DNA from: Bradyrhizobium guangxiense
Lineage (GTDB): Bacteria > Pseudomonadota > Alphaproteobacteria > Rhizobiales > Xanthobacteraceae
Direction: 5' to 3'
Assembly: GCF_004114915.1 (NCBI RefSeq)
Contig: NZ_CP022220.1
Coordinates: forward strand, 62,001-126,000
DNA length: 64,000 nucleotides
Shown here: in pieces, positions 45,871 to 53,843 of the stretch
How the letters are laid out: every line of letters begins with the position of its first letter
Position numbering within the stretch: the stretch's first letter is position 1
The notes under the pieces: model-generated
Seen by the model: only the letters and a program-made list of their open reading frames with translations
Told to the model about the DNA's origin: nothing
Databases searched by the model: none
Position numbers and translations under genes: made by a program

Positions 45871-46155
45871 TTACCACGGCCGGCGCAGGTCTTCGAAGAT
45901 CCGGATCAACGTCAGCTGTTCACGAGCCGGTTTAGCATCGTTCGCCGCGAGCAGTCCGTCAAGCTCTACTGGCCATCCTCCCAGCTTTGGCCGCGGCTGC
46001 ACTTGGCGGTCAAACTCGAAGGAGGTCTCCCCAGACCTCAGTACCTTTCGGACCGTGTTCCGCGACACCTTCGGGTCACAGGCGATCTCCTTGATCGTCT
46101 TGCCTCTGATGAAGTGCTCACGCCGTATTCGCGCAATCGTCTCCATGACCAGCAT
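45871..46155 (-). pseudogene. istA: IS21-family IstA, N-terminal fragment
   Basis: The minus strand encodes METIARIRREHFIRGKTIKEIACDPKVSRNTVRKVLRSGETSFEF, the helix-turn-helix start of IS21 IstA, followed by about 45 residues and a stop where the catalytic domain should begin. No istB follows. It is the cut end of an IS21-like element; the plus-strand sequence at 46190-46240 may include its outer terminus. Confidence 0.8.
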
Positions 46156-46333
46156 CGCCGACCACCTGCTTCATTCCAAAGCAGGCAGCGCAACAGCCCA
46201 ACTGGGTCAATGTTGGGCGCGATCCCGGCTTAGGGGGGCAATATTGCAGACGATGACGTAATTGCGGTCGCGCCCGCGGCACGAAAGGTCCACTATCTTC
46301 AAGCCCTCCACCATCTTACGAATCGGAGGGGCT

Positions 46334-46600
46334 ATGAAGCAATATGTTGGGCTGGATGTCTCGCAGAATGAAACGTCAGTGTGTGTGCTCGACGAGGTCG
46401 GTCAGGTCTTGTTAGAGGGAAAGGCCAAGTCCGACCCCGGGCGCTCACGGCACTGCTCCGCAAGCGAGCTCCACACGCCGAGCGCATTTGTTTTGAGACC
46501 GGGACGATGGCGAGTTGGCTGTGGCACGAGCTTCGTAGGGCTGATCTTCCAGTGGTCTGTATCGACGCTCGGCATGCGCAGGCGCCTTTGTCAGTGCTCG
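46334..46600 (+). pseudogene. IS110-family transposase, N-terminal fragment with frameshift
   Basis: [22 protein letters not shown] begins an IS110-type DEDD transposase after GGAGGGGCT. After DPG near 46441 the frame changes (one base) and continues [52 protein letters not shown], the expected next part. It breaks off near 46598, where an unrelated sequence takes over. Only about the first 90 of some 340 residues remain. Confidence 0.8.
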
Positions 46601-47074
46601 AACCGCTCGGATTCTCAGTCATTCTCGCGCAGTCGCGCTACGACTCTCCCCTCGCAGGATCGCCTGCTGACTGCACTGCTGTCGCGGCGGCCGGAGGCGA
46701 TCATCATGGTCGGATCACCCGCAACGGAGGAGGGCGCTCGCCTGCTGCGGCATGCACGCAGTCCCGTAGGTGAAACACGGGAGCTGCCATCGTCTCCAAT
46801 CGATGCAGTCGTCGGTTTCGATAACTACCAGGCGGGCGATACCGTCGCCCGGCACTTCGTCGCGCAAGGACGCAAGAACTTAGCGTTCATCGACGGCACC
46901 GACCCGCGCACGACCCGCCGCCGGCTCGGATTTCGCGACAACGCCGTTGCGAGCGGCCTTACTGACCCACGTCGGCTGATCCTGGACCGCAACACGGCCT
47001 GCACGACGCTGGCGCATGCGCAGCTTCCCGGCGTAGACGCCGTGTTCACGGCTAATGATGCTGCCATCGGTTAA
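46600..47074 (+). pseudogene. LacI-family regulator, internal fragment
   Basis: Joined directly to the IS110 fragment is the effector-binding part of a LacI/GntR-type repressor: [15 protein letters not shown], then after a frame change [52 protein letters not shown], and [16 protein letters not shown]. The DNA-binding domain and the C-terminus are missing. It marks the scar of an IS110-type insertion or deletion within a former regulator gene. Confidence 0.8.
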
Positions 47075-47271
47075 ATGGCGGGCTTGCGCAAAGCCGGTTC
47101 TTGCGCGAGGCCTGCCTCTGAGGCCCACACTTCTTTGAACGTTCCAACGGTTCCGCTACAGCGTCCAGCACCAACATCCGGCCGACGCTTGCGACCTGCG
47201 CCAGCATACACTTCGATACGCGGCCACAACGGTCGTCTTATGTCGTCCGAATAGTCGTCCATTGTGAGCAC
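47071..47271 (-). pseudogene. Possible IS66 TnpA N-terminal fragment
   Basis: The minus strand reads MDDYSDDIRRPLWPRIEVYAGAGRKRRPDV, which resembles the RIEVxxGxxRRRRW start of IS66 accessory proteins before the sequence turns unrecognisable. The match is short, so this is a suggestion only. Confidence 0.3.
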
Positions 47272-47355
47272 CCTTGCTGAAGATGACTTTTCTAGCGGGG
47301 ATCACGCGACTACGCAACCGACGACAGCAGGTACTTAGGGACCAACTTCAGACTA

Positions 47356-47412
47356 CACAATTTGATGCAAACTCAACTTCGGATATTACATAATGAAGGT
47401 TATACGAATCAA
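47356..47412 (+). repeat. Recombination-site-like repeat, copy B
   Basis: Aligned partner of 42520-42577, in the same orientation, 4.8 kb downstream. Core at 47389-47404: CATAAT-GAAG-GTTATA, with further arm pairing GATATTA/CGAATC. It separates the effector and IS-debris module from the ubiquitin-like module. Confidence 0.65.
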
Positions 47413-47448
47413 TCATCTTCGATGCTGGAGCCAAGGCCCGTCCTTTGC

Positions 47449-47865
47449 TCACGAGCGAGCTCTCGCACGTTGCAACTGCCGCAACGCTTGGCGTCGGGTT
47501 TGTTTGCGCAGGCGTCGAACCGGCGTGATCGACGGCATCGGCGACAGTGTCGTGGCTGGCGCCGGCTCCTCGACCGCGCGGGCATCAGGCAGCTCCATTG
47601 GCTGAGCTGGTGCGGGCCGCGCCTCCATGACCGCGAGAACCTCGCGTCCCTTATCAGTGATGCGCCAGCCGCCGTTCCTTCGCTCGATGAGACGTTGGGA
47701 GAAGATATCCAGGTCAGGCACGCGGGCCGCCAATCGCTTCGTGCGTTCGGCCCAGTCCCGTCCGCTGGTGGCCAGAATCGCCATATCGCGCTTGATGTCC
47801 TCCAGGACGGCGAACCCGTCCGGATAGCTGACCAGCACCTTGAGAACCGTCACCTGGAAGTTCAC
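47449..47865 (-). CDS. Small winged-helix-like protein of unknown function
   Basis: From the GTG at 47865 (preceded on its strand by GGTGGGG) it has 138 residues. The first 90 form a winged-helix-like unit: VNFQVTVLKVLVSYPDGFAVLEDIKRDMAIL, then FSQRLIERRNGGWRITDKGREVLAVME. The rest is a proline/alanine-rich tail ending in a basic patch (RRLRKQTRRQALRQLQRARARS). This looks like a DNA-binding protein. Such genes are scattered in rhizobial accessory DNA. It points away from the ubiquitin-like operon, and no partner is evident. Confidence 0.6.
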   Translation of the reverse strand: MNFQVTVLKVLVSYPDGFAVLEDIKRDMAILATSGRDWAERTKRLAARVPDLDIFSQRLIERRNGGWRITDKGREVLAVMEARPAPAQPMELPDARAVEEPAPATTLSPMPSITPVRRLRKQTRRQALRQLQRARARS

Positions 47866-47919
47866 TGCCCCACCCGTACGCGGCTTCCGCGAACTTACTT
47901 CCCTACATCTTAGAGGCAC

Positions 47920-48320
47920 TCGAGACCTCCTGTCGACTCACGCCATTCATTCGTTGGTTTGTCTTGGAGGTGCGGGCGTGGTGATGGCGTAGCACTCCAG
48001 CTCGGAACGGTCATGCCCGCGTCGGGATTGAGGATAGTTGACGTGCAAGCTTGAAGAATTCACCCGCGCGCGGCGCCGCAAGCAGCCGCTTAGATTGCTT
48101 CCGCGATCCAGGACGCAGCTAGGCCCGCGCGAAGCGGCGGCGTTTCGCCACTCGCTGGTAGCCGCCAGTCACGTTGAGCCGCACGAACTCGGCGCAACTG
48201 ACAGGCACCTAGCTGCAAGATCCAAGGGGAGAAGACCTTGACACTGTTCTTTATTTGTTCTAGCTGATAGCATGCGCATCGGTCTTCGTCGGGAGGCCGC
48301 ACCGGAGCAGGTAGGAGATC
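47920..48320. other. Upstream region of the ubiquitin-like operon
   Basis: No gene recognised on either strand in these 401 bases. The sequence turns A/T-rich from about 48236, where a promoter-like element occurs (see 48238-48266). Confidence 0.5.
48238..48266 (+). promoter_or_regulatory. Promoter-like element before the multiubiquitin gene
   Basis: A perfect -35 TTGACA (48238-48243), a 17-base T-rich spacer and a weak -10 (TAGCTG) lie about 55 bases upstream of the first gene of the operon. The poor -10 makes it uncertain. Confidence 0.4.
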
Positions 48321-48572
48321 ATGAACGACAAAAAAGAAAAGGAATTCCACTTTTTCGTTGATGGGGTGAAATACGAGACCGAGCATTCTTATCTCTCCGG
48401 GGCCGACATTAAGCGGATCGCCAAGATCGAAGCGAATTATCAGCTTTTTTTGGAAGAGCAGGGAGACACGCCGGATCGTCCGATCGCTGACCCAGATACA
48501 GTGCCCCTGAACGATCGGATCAAGCATTTTTTTGCAGTGCCGCCGGCGACATTTGGACATGGAAATCATTGA
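48321..48572 (+). CDS. Multiubiquitin-domain protein (single ubiquitin-like unit)
   Basis: The 83 residues match the prokaryotic multiubiquitin domain (PF14452): KEFHFFVDGVKYETEHSYLSGADIKRIAKI, then a helix, and the conserved ending KHFFAVPPATFGHGNH. Family proteins often carry several copies; here there is one. It is presumably the modifier handled by the E1/E2-like proteins next in the operon. There is no terminal di-glycine; the tail is GHGNH, so trimming or another chemistry would be needed. AGGAG precedes the ATG. Overlaps the E2 gene by 14 bases. Confidence 0.88.
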   Translation: MNDKKEKEFHFFVDGVKYETEHSYLSGADIKRIAKIEANYQLFLEEQGDTPDRPIADPDTVPLNDRIKHFFAVPPATFGHGNH

Positions 48573-48942
48573 TAAGCAGTTTGCGGCGCTCCAACAGCAT
48601 TTTCCCTTGGCGCGTCGAACCCCGATGTCCAACGGAGCTGTATTGGTTGAGATTCCGGAATTCGATCTTCCAGAAGGTTGGAGCATCGCTAAAGGGACCG
48701 TCATTTTTCTGCTGCCACCGGGATATCCTTCGGCACAACCGGATTGCTTCTGGTTGGAACCGGGGCCTGTTCGCTTGGTGGACGGCGGCGCTCCAACCGC
48801 CTCGAACGATGCCAATCCGGTCCCAGGGGGTGAGCCGCGAGGCACTTGGTTTTCGTGGCACTTGCAATCTTGGAATCCAAATCGCGACAACATGCTGACC
48901 TATGTCAACGTCATCGCGCAACGTCTAAACCCCGCACGATAG
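48559..48942 (+). CDS. E2-like conjugating protein (Prok-E2_E family)
   Basis: The 127 residues show the prokaryotic E2 type found with multiubiquitin: VLVEIPEFDLPEGWSIAKGTVIFLLPPGYPSAQPDCFWLEP, then GTWFSWHLQSWNPNRDNMLTYVNVIAQRL. Cys63 in PDCFW is the only cysteine and thus the candidate acceptor. The start inside the end of the preceding gene and the stop TAG shared with the next GTG imply tight translational coupling. Its role is to take the modifier from the E1-like protein (inference from family). Confidence 0.85.
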   Translation: MEIIDKQFAALQQHFPLARRTPMSNGAVLVEIPEFDLPEGWSIAKGTVIFLLPPGYPSAQPDCFWLEPGPVRLVDGGAPTASNDANPVPGGEPRGTWFSWHLQSWNPNRDNMLTYVNVIAQRLNPAR

Positions 48943-50288
48943 TGGACGATCTTCTCATCACCTTTGCCGATCTCGACTTCGTCCGGCGCTCCGTGCTGGG
49001 CGGTCGAACCGAGTTATGCTTGGTCTTGATGTGCGGCAGAACGTCTCGGGCCGACGGTCGTGCAAGGGTGTTGGTGCGAGAGGTCGTAGTGCCCGCTGAA
49101 GACGACTACACTCGGCGCAGCCAACTCGAAGCAGAGCTGCGGCCTGCGTTCATCGCCAGGTGGGCAAAGATTGCTGCGCGGACCAAAAGTAGCCTGGTGT
49201 TTGTGCATAGCCATCCCGGGAGGGCCGCGCCCGAGTTTTCGCGCATTGACGATGCGGGCGAGGAGGTTCTCGCACACTTCTTTCGGCATCGAACCCCTGA
49301 CTTGCAGCATCTGGCCCTTGTTGTGAGCGACGGAGGGTATGCATGTCGCTACCTTGGAAGCGACCGACATCTTCGTCTGATTGCGGTAGGGGATGATCGA
49401 CGAGTCCTGTTTGATCCCAGTCGATCACACGACCCTTCCGATCTTTACGATCGGCAGGTTCGGGCCTTCGGTCGTGCCGGGCAGAGCATCCTCCAAAGCC
49501 TCAGGGTGGGGATCGTGGGACTTGGTGGCACGGGATCGCTGGCCGTGCAGCAATTGGCTCACCTCGGCGTCAAGGAGTTCGTTCTAGTTGATCCAGATGA
49601 CGTCGAGCTGACTAATTTGAACCGCTTGGCAGGGTCCGCATCTGCCGATACGGGGCAGGCCAAAGTCGCGGTGGCCGAGCGATATATTCGCGCAGTTCAA
49701 CCTCGTGCCGTAGTCACCTCTTTTCAAGAGAACGTCGTCTTCGTCGAAACCGCAAAGAAATTGCGAGACGTTGATGTGCTGTTTTGCTGCACCGATTCAC
49801 ACGGTAGTCGAGCCGTCCTTCAGCAATTAGCTTATCAATATCTCATTCCTTGCATCGATATCGGGACGGTTATCGCCGTTAAGGGGGGCAAGATCACTCA
49901 CATTACCGGCCGCGCCCAGATGCTGTCGCCTGGATTGGCTTGCCTCACCTGCGGTGGCCTCTTGGACGGTAACGAGGTCCGCCGCGACATGATGTCGGAG
50001 GCCGAGCGCAAGCAGGATCCTTATCTCGTCGGCGCTCGTGAACCTGCGCCCGCGGTGATCTCGATCAACAGCACTATTACCTCGCTCGCCATCACCATGT
50101 TCTTGTCCGCTGTTGTCGGCGTGCCATCGCCGGCGCGGCATCTTCTGTATGATGGTCTGAGAAGTCGCCTCCGGTCGGTCAAGGGTGAGCCCGTCCAGGA
50201 CTGCATCGTCTGCTCGCGGGCAGGCGTTTTGGCAAGGGGCGATGGATTGGCTCTCCAAGGCCGTCTCGCTCAAAATGTCAATCGTTGA
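48942..50288 (+). CDS. JAB protease-E1 (ThiF) fusion protein
   Basis: This is a two-domain protein of 448 residues from a GTG that shares a base with the E2 stop. Residues about 1-150 are a JAB/MPN metalloprotease: VFVHSHPG at 87-93 and FSRIDD at 99-104 give the HxH...S..D zinc site. Residues about 170-420 are an E1/ThiF adenylating domain: YDRQVRAFGRAGQ, VGIVGLGGTGSLAVQQLAHLG (190-199 glycine loop), DPDDVELTNLNRL, and FCCTDSHGSRAVL. CLTCGG near 370 and CIVC near the end could bind zinc or serve as catalytic cysteine. One polypeptide can thus activate and trim the modifier. Confidence 0.9.
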   Translation: MDDLLITFADLDFVRRSVLGGRTELCLVLMCGRTSRADGRARVLVREVVVPAEDDYTRRSQLEAELRPAFIARWAKIAARTKSSLVFVHSHPGRAAPEFSRIDDAGEEVLAHFFRHRTPDLQHLALVVSDGGYACRYLGSDRHLRLIAVGDDRRVLFDPSRSHDPSDLYDRQVRAFGRAGQSILQSLRVGIVGLGGTGSLAVQQLAHLGVKEFVLVDPDDVELTNLNRLAGSASADTGQAKVAVAERYIRAVQPRAVVTSFQENVVFVETAKKLRDVDVLFCCTDSHGSRAVLQQLAYQYLIPCIDIGTVIAVKGGKITHITGRAQMLSPGLACLTCGGLLDGNEVRRDMMSEAERKQDPYLVGAREPAPAVISINSTITSLAITMFLSAVVGVPSPARHLLYDGLRSRLRSVKGEPVQDCIVCSRAGVLARGDGLALQGRLAQNVNR

Positions 50289-51846
50289 CGTTACAGCTTT
50301 TGGTCGGTCGGAGGTTGGCTGGATCGGCGCCGATCCCCCGGCTGAGGCTAAGGCGCCGTTTCAAGACCGCGGCCTCACGATCAGACAACAGCAGATTACC
50401 GCTTTTCAGCCGATGGAGCCTGCTCTGTTGGCGAGCCTTGCCGCCGTCGTAATCGTCCAGCAACAAGATTACCCATCAAGATTCCAGCGAATCGTTCGAA
50501 GCTGCCTTAAGCACCTGCTTGATTACGAATGCCGCGTCTTTGTCGTGCCGTTCGGCGTTGCTGGTCTTCCGCAAGTGTATAGATGTCTGGAAGAGGCGCG
50601 TGTGTTTGCCAGCAACCTTCCGAGCGACGTCCTGCGCAATCAGTTCACGTGGCAGAGATCATTGGGCGATCCGATGCCTCTCCCCCCGCTGCCGCACGTC
50701 ACCATCTTGTCGCCCATTGCCAATTGGTCGGAAGCGGCCAACTTCTTGGTTCGGCATCTCCCCGGCGAGGCCGTACAAGAGTCTGTCAGTTTCAGCTTCG
50801 CTCCCGAATGCGAGTTTGGAGAGAACGACGCTGGTGTTGGCCAAGTCCTTCTGAAGCGCGCATTCAGAGGTTACACGGCCGTGCATTTCAGTCCAATGAC
50901 CGAAGGCCGGTCCGGGGCTGCCGTATACCGTGCCTACCCGGTCTTCGGCGCCTTTCATACTATGCCGCGTTTTGTCAAACTCGGTGATCGCAGCAAGATC
51001 TTTCAAGAATTTCAGAATTACCAATTGAATGTCGAGAAATACGTGCCTTTCAATCTCGGGCCGCGATTGAACTACGATTTATGCTGTCTCGGATCGACAC
51101 GCGGTGTGCTGGTCGGCGATCTCATCGAATCCTGCGAGAGTCTAAGGCTTGCCGCACGGAGCGGCCGGGCCGGGCCGGCAATATCGTGCCTGTTCGATCG
51201 AACGCTGCAAGCGTGGTATCGAAATATCGAACGCCGAGATACGCCACTTTCGCAGACCCTGGGTCCGCGCTTTCCAAAGCAATTTGACCGGCGCCGGATG
51301 CAAAGGGCGCGATCGATCGGCTCGAGATGCGACCGCGATCGACTGTTTACATTGTTCGAATACTGCGCAAGTTCTCCGGTGTTATTCGCAAAGATTCATG
51401 GCGATCTCCACGTCGACAATGTTCAGGTGAGGGGGCACGAGGCGCTCGTCATCGACTTCTATGCCAATCAGGATGGACCGCTGGTGTGGGACATAGCGAC
51501 CTTGGAGGCCAGCCTATTGGTCGATGCCTTCGATAATCATGAGCTCTGGTCCTTCGATGAGTGGTGGAGGTCGATTGAGCAACCGTATGGTGGTAAGCCG
51601 CTCGACATGCTGCTCGGGCACGGTGATCCGCGCGATCCGCATCGCTGGTTTCACGAAGCCGTGCGACAGATCCGGCACTATGCCGCGCGTGTCGCGTCAG
51701 CAGATCAATACGGAGCGGCTCTTGCACTGGCCCTTCTGAACAAGGCGGCCAAAGATCCAAACCTGAAAGGTCCTGAGGATGAGCGTCGCGCCGCTGCGTA
51801 CGTGTTAGCAGAGCGCATTCTCAACAACAACTTCGCACCGCAGTGA
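50275..51846 (+). CDS. Aminoglycoside-phosphotransferase-fold protein of the ubiquitin-like operon
   Basis: The 523 residues start at the ATG 14 bases before the E1 stop. The C-terminal half resembles APH/protein-kinase-like folds: AKIHGDLHVDNVQV (His, Asp and Asn of the catalytic loop, about 373-382), then ALVIDFYANQDGPLVWDIATLEASLL (metal Asp about 393). An N-terminal glycine-rich ATP loop is not obvious. Residues 1-120 form a separate alpha/beta part (AAVVIVQQQDYPSRFQRIV, YECRVFVVPFGVAGLP). Such kinase-like members are not part of the classical E1/E2/JAB sets I know. It could phosphorylate a target, nucleotide or the modifier, or be a dead sensor. Confidence 0.7.
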   Translation: MSIVDVTAFGRSEVGWIGADPPAEAKAPFQDRGLTIRQQQITAFQPMEPALLASLAAVVIVQQQDYPSRFQRIVRSCLKHLLDYECRVFVVPFGVAGLPQVYRCLEEARVFASNLPSDVLRNQFTWQRSLGDPMPLPPLPHVTILSPIANWSEAANFLVRHLPGEAVQESVSFSFAPECEFGENDAGVGQVLLKRAFRGYTAVHFSPMTEGRSGAAVYRAYPVFGAFHTMPRFVKLGDRSKIFQEFQNYQLNVEKYVPFNLGPRLNYDLCCLGSTRGVLVGDLIESCESLRLAARSGRAGPAISCLFDRTLQAWYRNIERRDTPLSQTLGPRFPKQFDRRRMQRARSIGSRCDRDRLFTLFEYCASSPVLFAKIHGDLHVDNVQVRGHEALVIDFYANQDGPLVWDIATLEASLLVDAFDNHELWSFDEWWRSIEQPYGGKPLDMLLGHGDPRDPHRWFHEAVRQIRHYAARVASADQYGAALALALLNKAAKDPNLKGPEDERRAAAYVLAERILNNNFAPQ

Positions 51847-51855
51847 GGCGAATTC

Positions 51856-52416
51856 ATGGGCATCGTCATTCTCAACTTTCGGGCGAAGGTTTCTTCACGA
51901 GGCGAGGCGGACCAGCACCTGTCGAAACCCGGCGATGCTGTCCTGGTCAACCGCGGTGGTCCACGTTGGCTTGTGTTGTCCTGTCCTTGCGGTTGCGGCG
52001 AACGATTTCCAGTCAACCTCGATCCAAGAAGTGGGCCCGCCTGGCGTATCTACAATGCGGAAGGAGGAAAAATGAGTGTGTTTCCTTCTGTTTGGCGCGA
52101 TACCGGCTGTCAAAGTCACTACATCATCTGGCGCGGACGTATTTATCTGTTCGGATCAGACAATGATGCGGAAACAGACGCTGGTATTGCATTGGACGAT
52201 TTGCTCGAGCCAGTGTCGAAACGATTGTCGTCCGCCGCTTGGCGGTCATTTGTCGAGGTCGCCGATGACCTCGGAGAGATCCCTTGGGACGTTCTGGAGG
52301 CCTGTCGGACCCTCGCTCGCAAGCGGGTGGCCGAGGAGGGAACTGGCAAGCTGAGAAGCCACTTCCGTTTACGTTCGGCCTTGGGAAGGACGGACAAGGT
52401 CGACTTCACGGCTTGA
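51856..52416 (+). CDS. DUF6527 family protein
   Basis: The 186 residues match DUF6527, known to me mainly from operons with E2/ThiF/JAB proteins. Landmarks are KPGDAVLVNRGGPRWLVLSCPCGCGERFPVNLD (a CxCxC metal-type site) and SVFPSVWRDTGCQSHYIIWRGRIYLF. The cysteines and the CxSHY may form a zinc-binding ring-like unit, so an E3- or target-recognition role is imaginable (inference). GAGGCGAATTC precedes the ATG, 9 bases after the previous stop. Last gene of the operon. Confidence 0.8.
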   Translation: MGIVILNFRAKVSSRGEADQHLSKPGDAVLVNRGGPRWLVLSCPCGCGERFPVNLDPRSGPAWRIYNAEGGKMSVFPSVWRDTGCQSHYIIWRGRIYLFGSDNDAETDAGIALDDLLEPVSKRLSSAAWRSFVEVADDLGEIPWDVLEACRTLARKRVAEEGTGKLRSHFRLRSALGRTDKVDFTA

Positions 52417-52602
52417 GAACGTTTGCTTCAAACGGCTGCGAATATCGAAGATAAAATAGTCAGCTCGCGTACTCGTCACTTGATTGATCAGCACGAGAGC
52501 GCGTTGGGGCAGGGCAAGTTGGGTTGAATTGCTGCGCTGGCAAATAGCTCGTTCTGCAAATGCTCGATACTAAAAGAGGTTGTGATCGGCTAGGATTACT
52601 TG

Positions 52603-52630
52603 GATTCGCATAATGAAGATTATGGAATAC
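52603..52630 (+). repeat. Recombination-site-like repeat, copy C
   Basis: The palindrome CATAAT-GAAG-ATTATG (52609-52624) with arms ATTCG/GGAAT shares the core of copies A and B, in the same orientation. It lies about 190 bases beyond the DUF6527 stop, closing the 5.2-kb ubiquitin-like module. Flanking bases outside the core are less similar than between A and B. A nearby GATTACTT repeat (52596 and 52670) adds to the repetitive character. Confidence 0.55.
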
Positions 52631-52713
52631 TTTTGCAATTCTTGCGAATAGGACTGAAACGACCTTAGATTACTTTGATATACTTATTTCGGCTTTTCGT
52701 CCAGCCCAGCATC

Positions 52714-52983
52714 TCACGCCGGGTCACAGCTTGACGAGTGCCGCTGGACGTAACCACGACTGGTTTTTCGCCTGAGCCAACACTCAAGGGCCTCGACGGC
52801 CTGCGCGTGACCATCGAACAAATCGAGCCGCCGTCGACCGCGCCCACCGAGGCGCCCCCATTCACGCACCAATGCCGTATCGCCAAACAGCGTCGGCTCG
52901 ATCGTGAGCACATAGAACCGCGCCATGTTACGGGCCGGATCGCGACGCTCGAGCACGAGATATTGCACGGTGAGTTCGGACAT
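52714..52983 (-). CDS. Small WGR-domain protein
   Basis: The 89 residues from the ATG at 52983 consist almost only of a WGR domain: VQYLVLERRDPARNMARFYVLTIEPTLFG, then LVREWGRLGGRGRRRLDLF (the WGR motif) and AVEALECWLRRKTSRGY. WGR domains bind nucleic-acid ends in PARPs and in stand-alone bacterial proteins of unknown role. It is just beyond repeat C at the start of the defence island. No partner gene is evident. Confidence 0.82.
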   Translation of the reverse strand: MSELTVQYLVLERRDPARNMARFYVLTIEPTLFGDTALVREWGRLGGRGRRRLDLFDGHAQAVEALECWLRRKTSRGYVQRHSSSCDPA

Positions 52984-53249
52984 GCGCCAGAATCGCAATT
53001 ACCGAATCGACCGTCCAATTAAATAAATGAACCGATCAGGGCCTAAGATTCAGAAATTTCATTGTGGCAACAAACGCCGAGGCCAAGCGTATCCGCTTTC
53101 CGCCGATGACCCCGTCAAGCGCCGCCCGATAGAGCTTATGCCGTTGCGTCGACAACTGCGCCCAATCGATTGCGAGGCCTTTAGCGGTACAGCCCGGTCA
53201 TGGATGCCCCCACCCCCGCCGATCGCAAGATCGGGCGCGGCATCGTCGC

Positions 53250-53843
53250 CTAAAACCAGGCGTGCCTCTCCAGTTTGAACTCGGCGATGCCATTTGTCGG
53301 CTGGTCCGTAAAATATTCACCGCTTAAAGTCTTCGTCCCCGACATCCCAACACTCATTATAGCCACGCCTCGATAAATCGTAGGAAGCCCAGGCTTAGTG
53401 TACTCAGCCTTCCGTCGATTCTCGAAGACGTAGTACACATGGTATTGCGTGCCGGTAGGATCGCGTGTGGCTACAACCGCCAGCGTAGTCGAGGTCGATT
53501 CCCTGGTTTCGAGGACAAGAGACATCCCGCTCAAGTGATGTCGGATCGTCAGCGTGGCATCCCTGAGCTCCTGCCTGTCGGGTGGACCATAGCGCAGCAC
53601 ACCGGTCCACCGGCCACCCAAATAGGGGAATGTCATACGCTGAAGTATCGGGATAGCACGCCATGCCCCGTAGATGACGACAGCAAGAGCAGCAGGTATG
53701 CCAAAGACATACCTGGAGAATATCCAGACGTCTTCGTAGGTGTTGCCGGTGAATACATCGGCAAACTTCAACCCTGCGAATATCGCTATCGCCAGACAGA
53801 CGACTATCGTAAATAGAAGCCGGGTCTGAAGAAAGTTGATCAT
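53250..53843 (-). CDS. Cap15-like two-helix membrane effector (S-2TM-beta type)
   Basis: The 197 residues have two membrane helices (about 8-25, RLLFTIVVCLAIAIFAGL; about 43-65, YVFGIPAALAVVIYGAWRAI). A beta-rich domain follows: LGGRWTGVLRYGPP, ATLTIRHHLSGMSLVLETRESTSTTLAVVA, YHVYYVFENRRKAEY, LSGEYFTDQ, and GIAEFKLER. This is the Cap15 architecture, where a cyclic-dinucleotide-binding barrel is anchored in the inner membrane and ruptures it when activated. It has no immediately adjacent CD-NTase; the nearest ends 460 bases away. Its start codon overlaps that of the divergent ORF at 53842. Confidence 0.7.
   Translation of the reverse strand: MINFLQTRLLFTIVVCLAIAIFAGLKFADVFTGNTYEDVWIFSRYVFGIPAALAVVIYGAWRAIPILQRMTFPYLGGRWTGVLRYGPPDRQELRDATLTIRHHLSGMSLVLETRESTSTTLAVVATRDPTGTQYHVYYVFENRRKAEYTKPGLPTIYRGVAIMSVGMSGTKTLSGEYFTDQPTNGIAEFKLERHAWF

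Noticed and set aside
45911..45927. Second tts-box-like string (GTCAGCT...AGC)
   Set aside because: It falls inside the istA fragment, lacks the TCG spacing, and no gene follows in the right place.
46262..47074. One 270-codon plus-strand gene
   Set aside because: It is a fusion by chance of an IS110 N-terminus, an out-of-frame part and a LacI internal fragment; better described as separate pseudogenes.
48090..48893. Minus-strand open frame of 267 codons
   Set aside because: Antisense to the multiubiquitin and E2 genes; no family resemblance.
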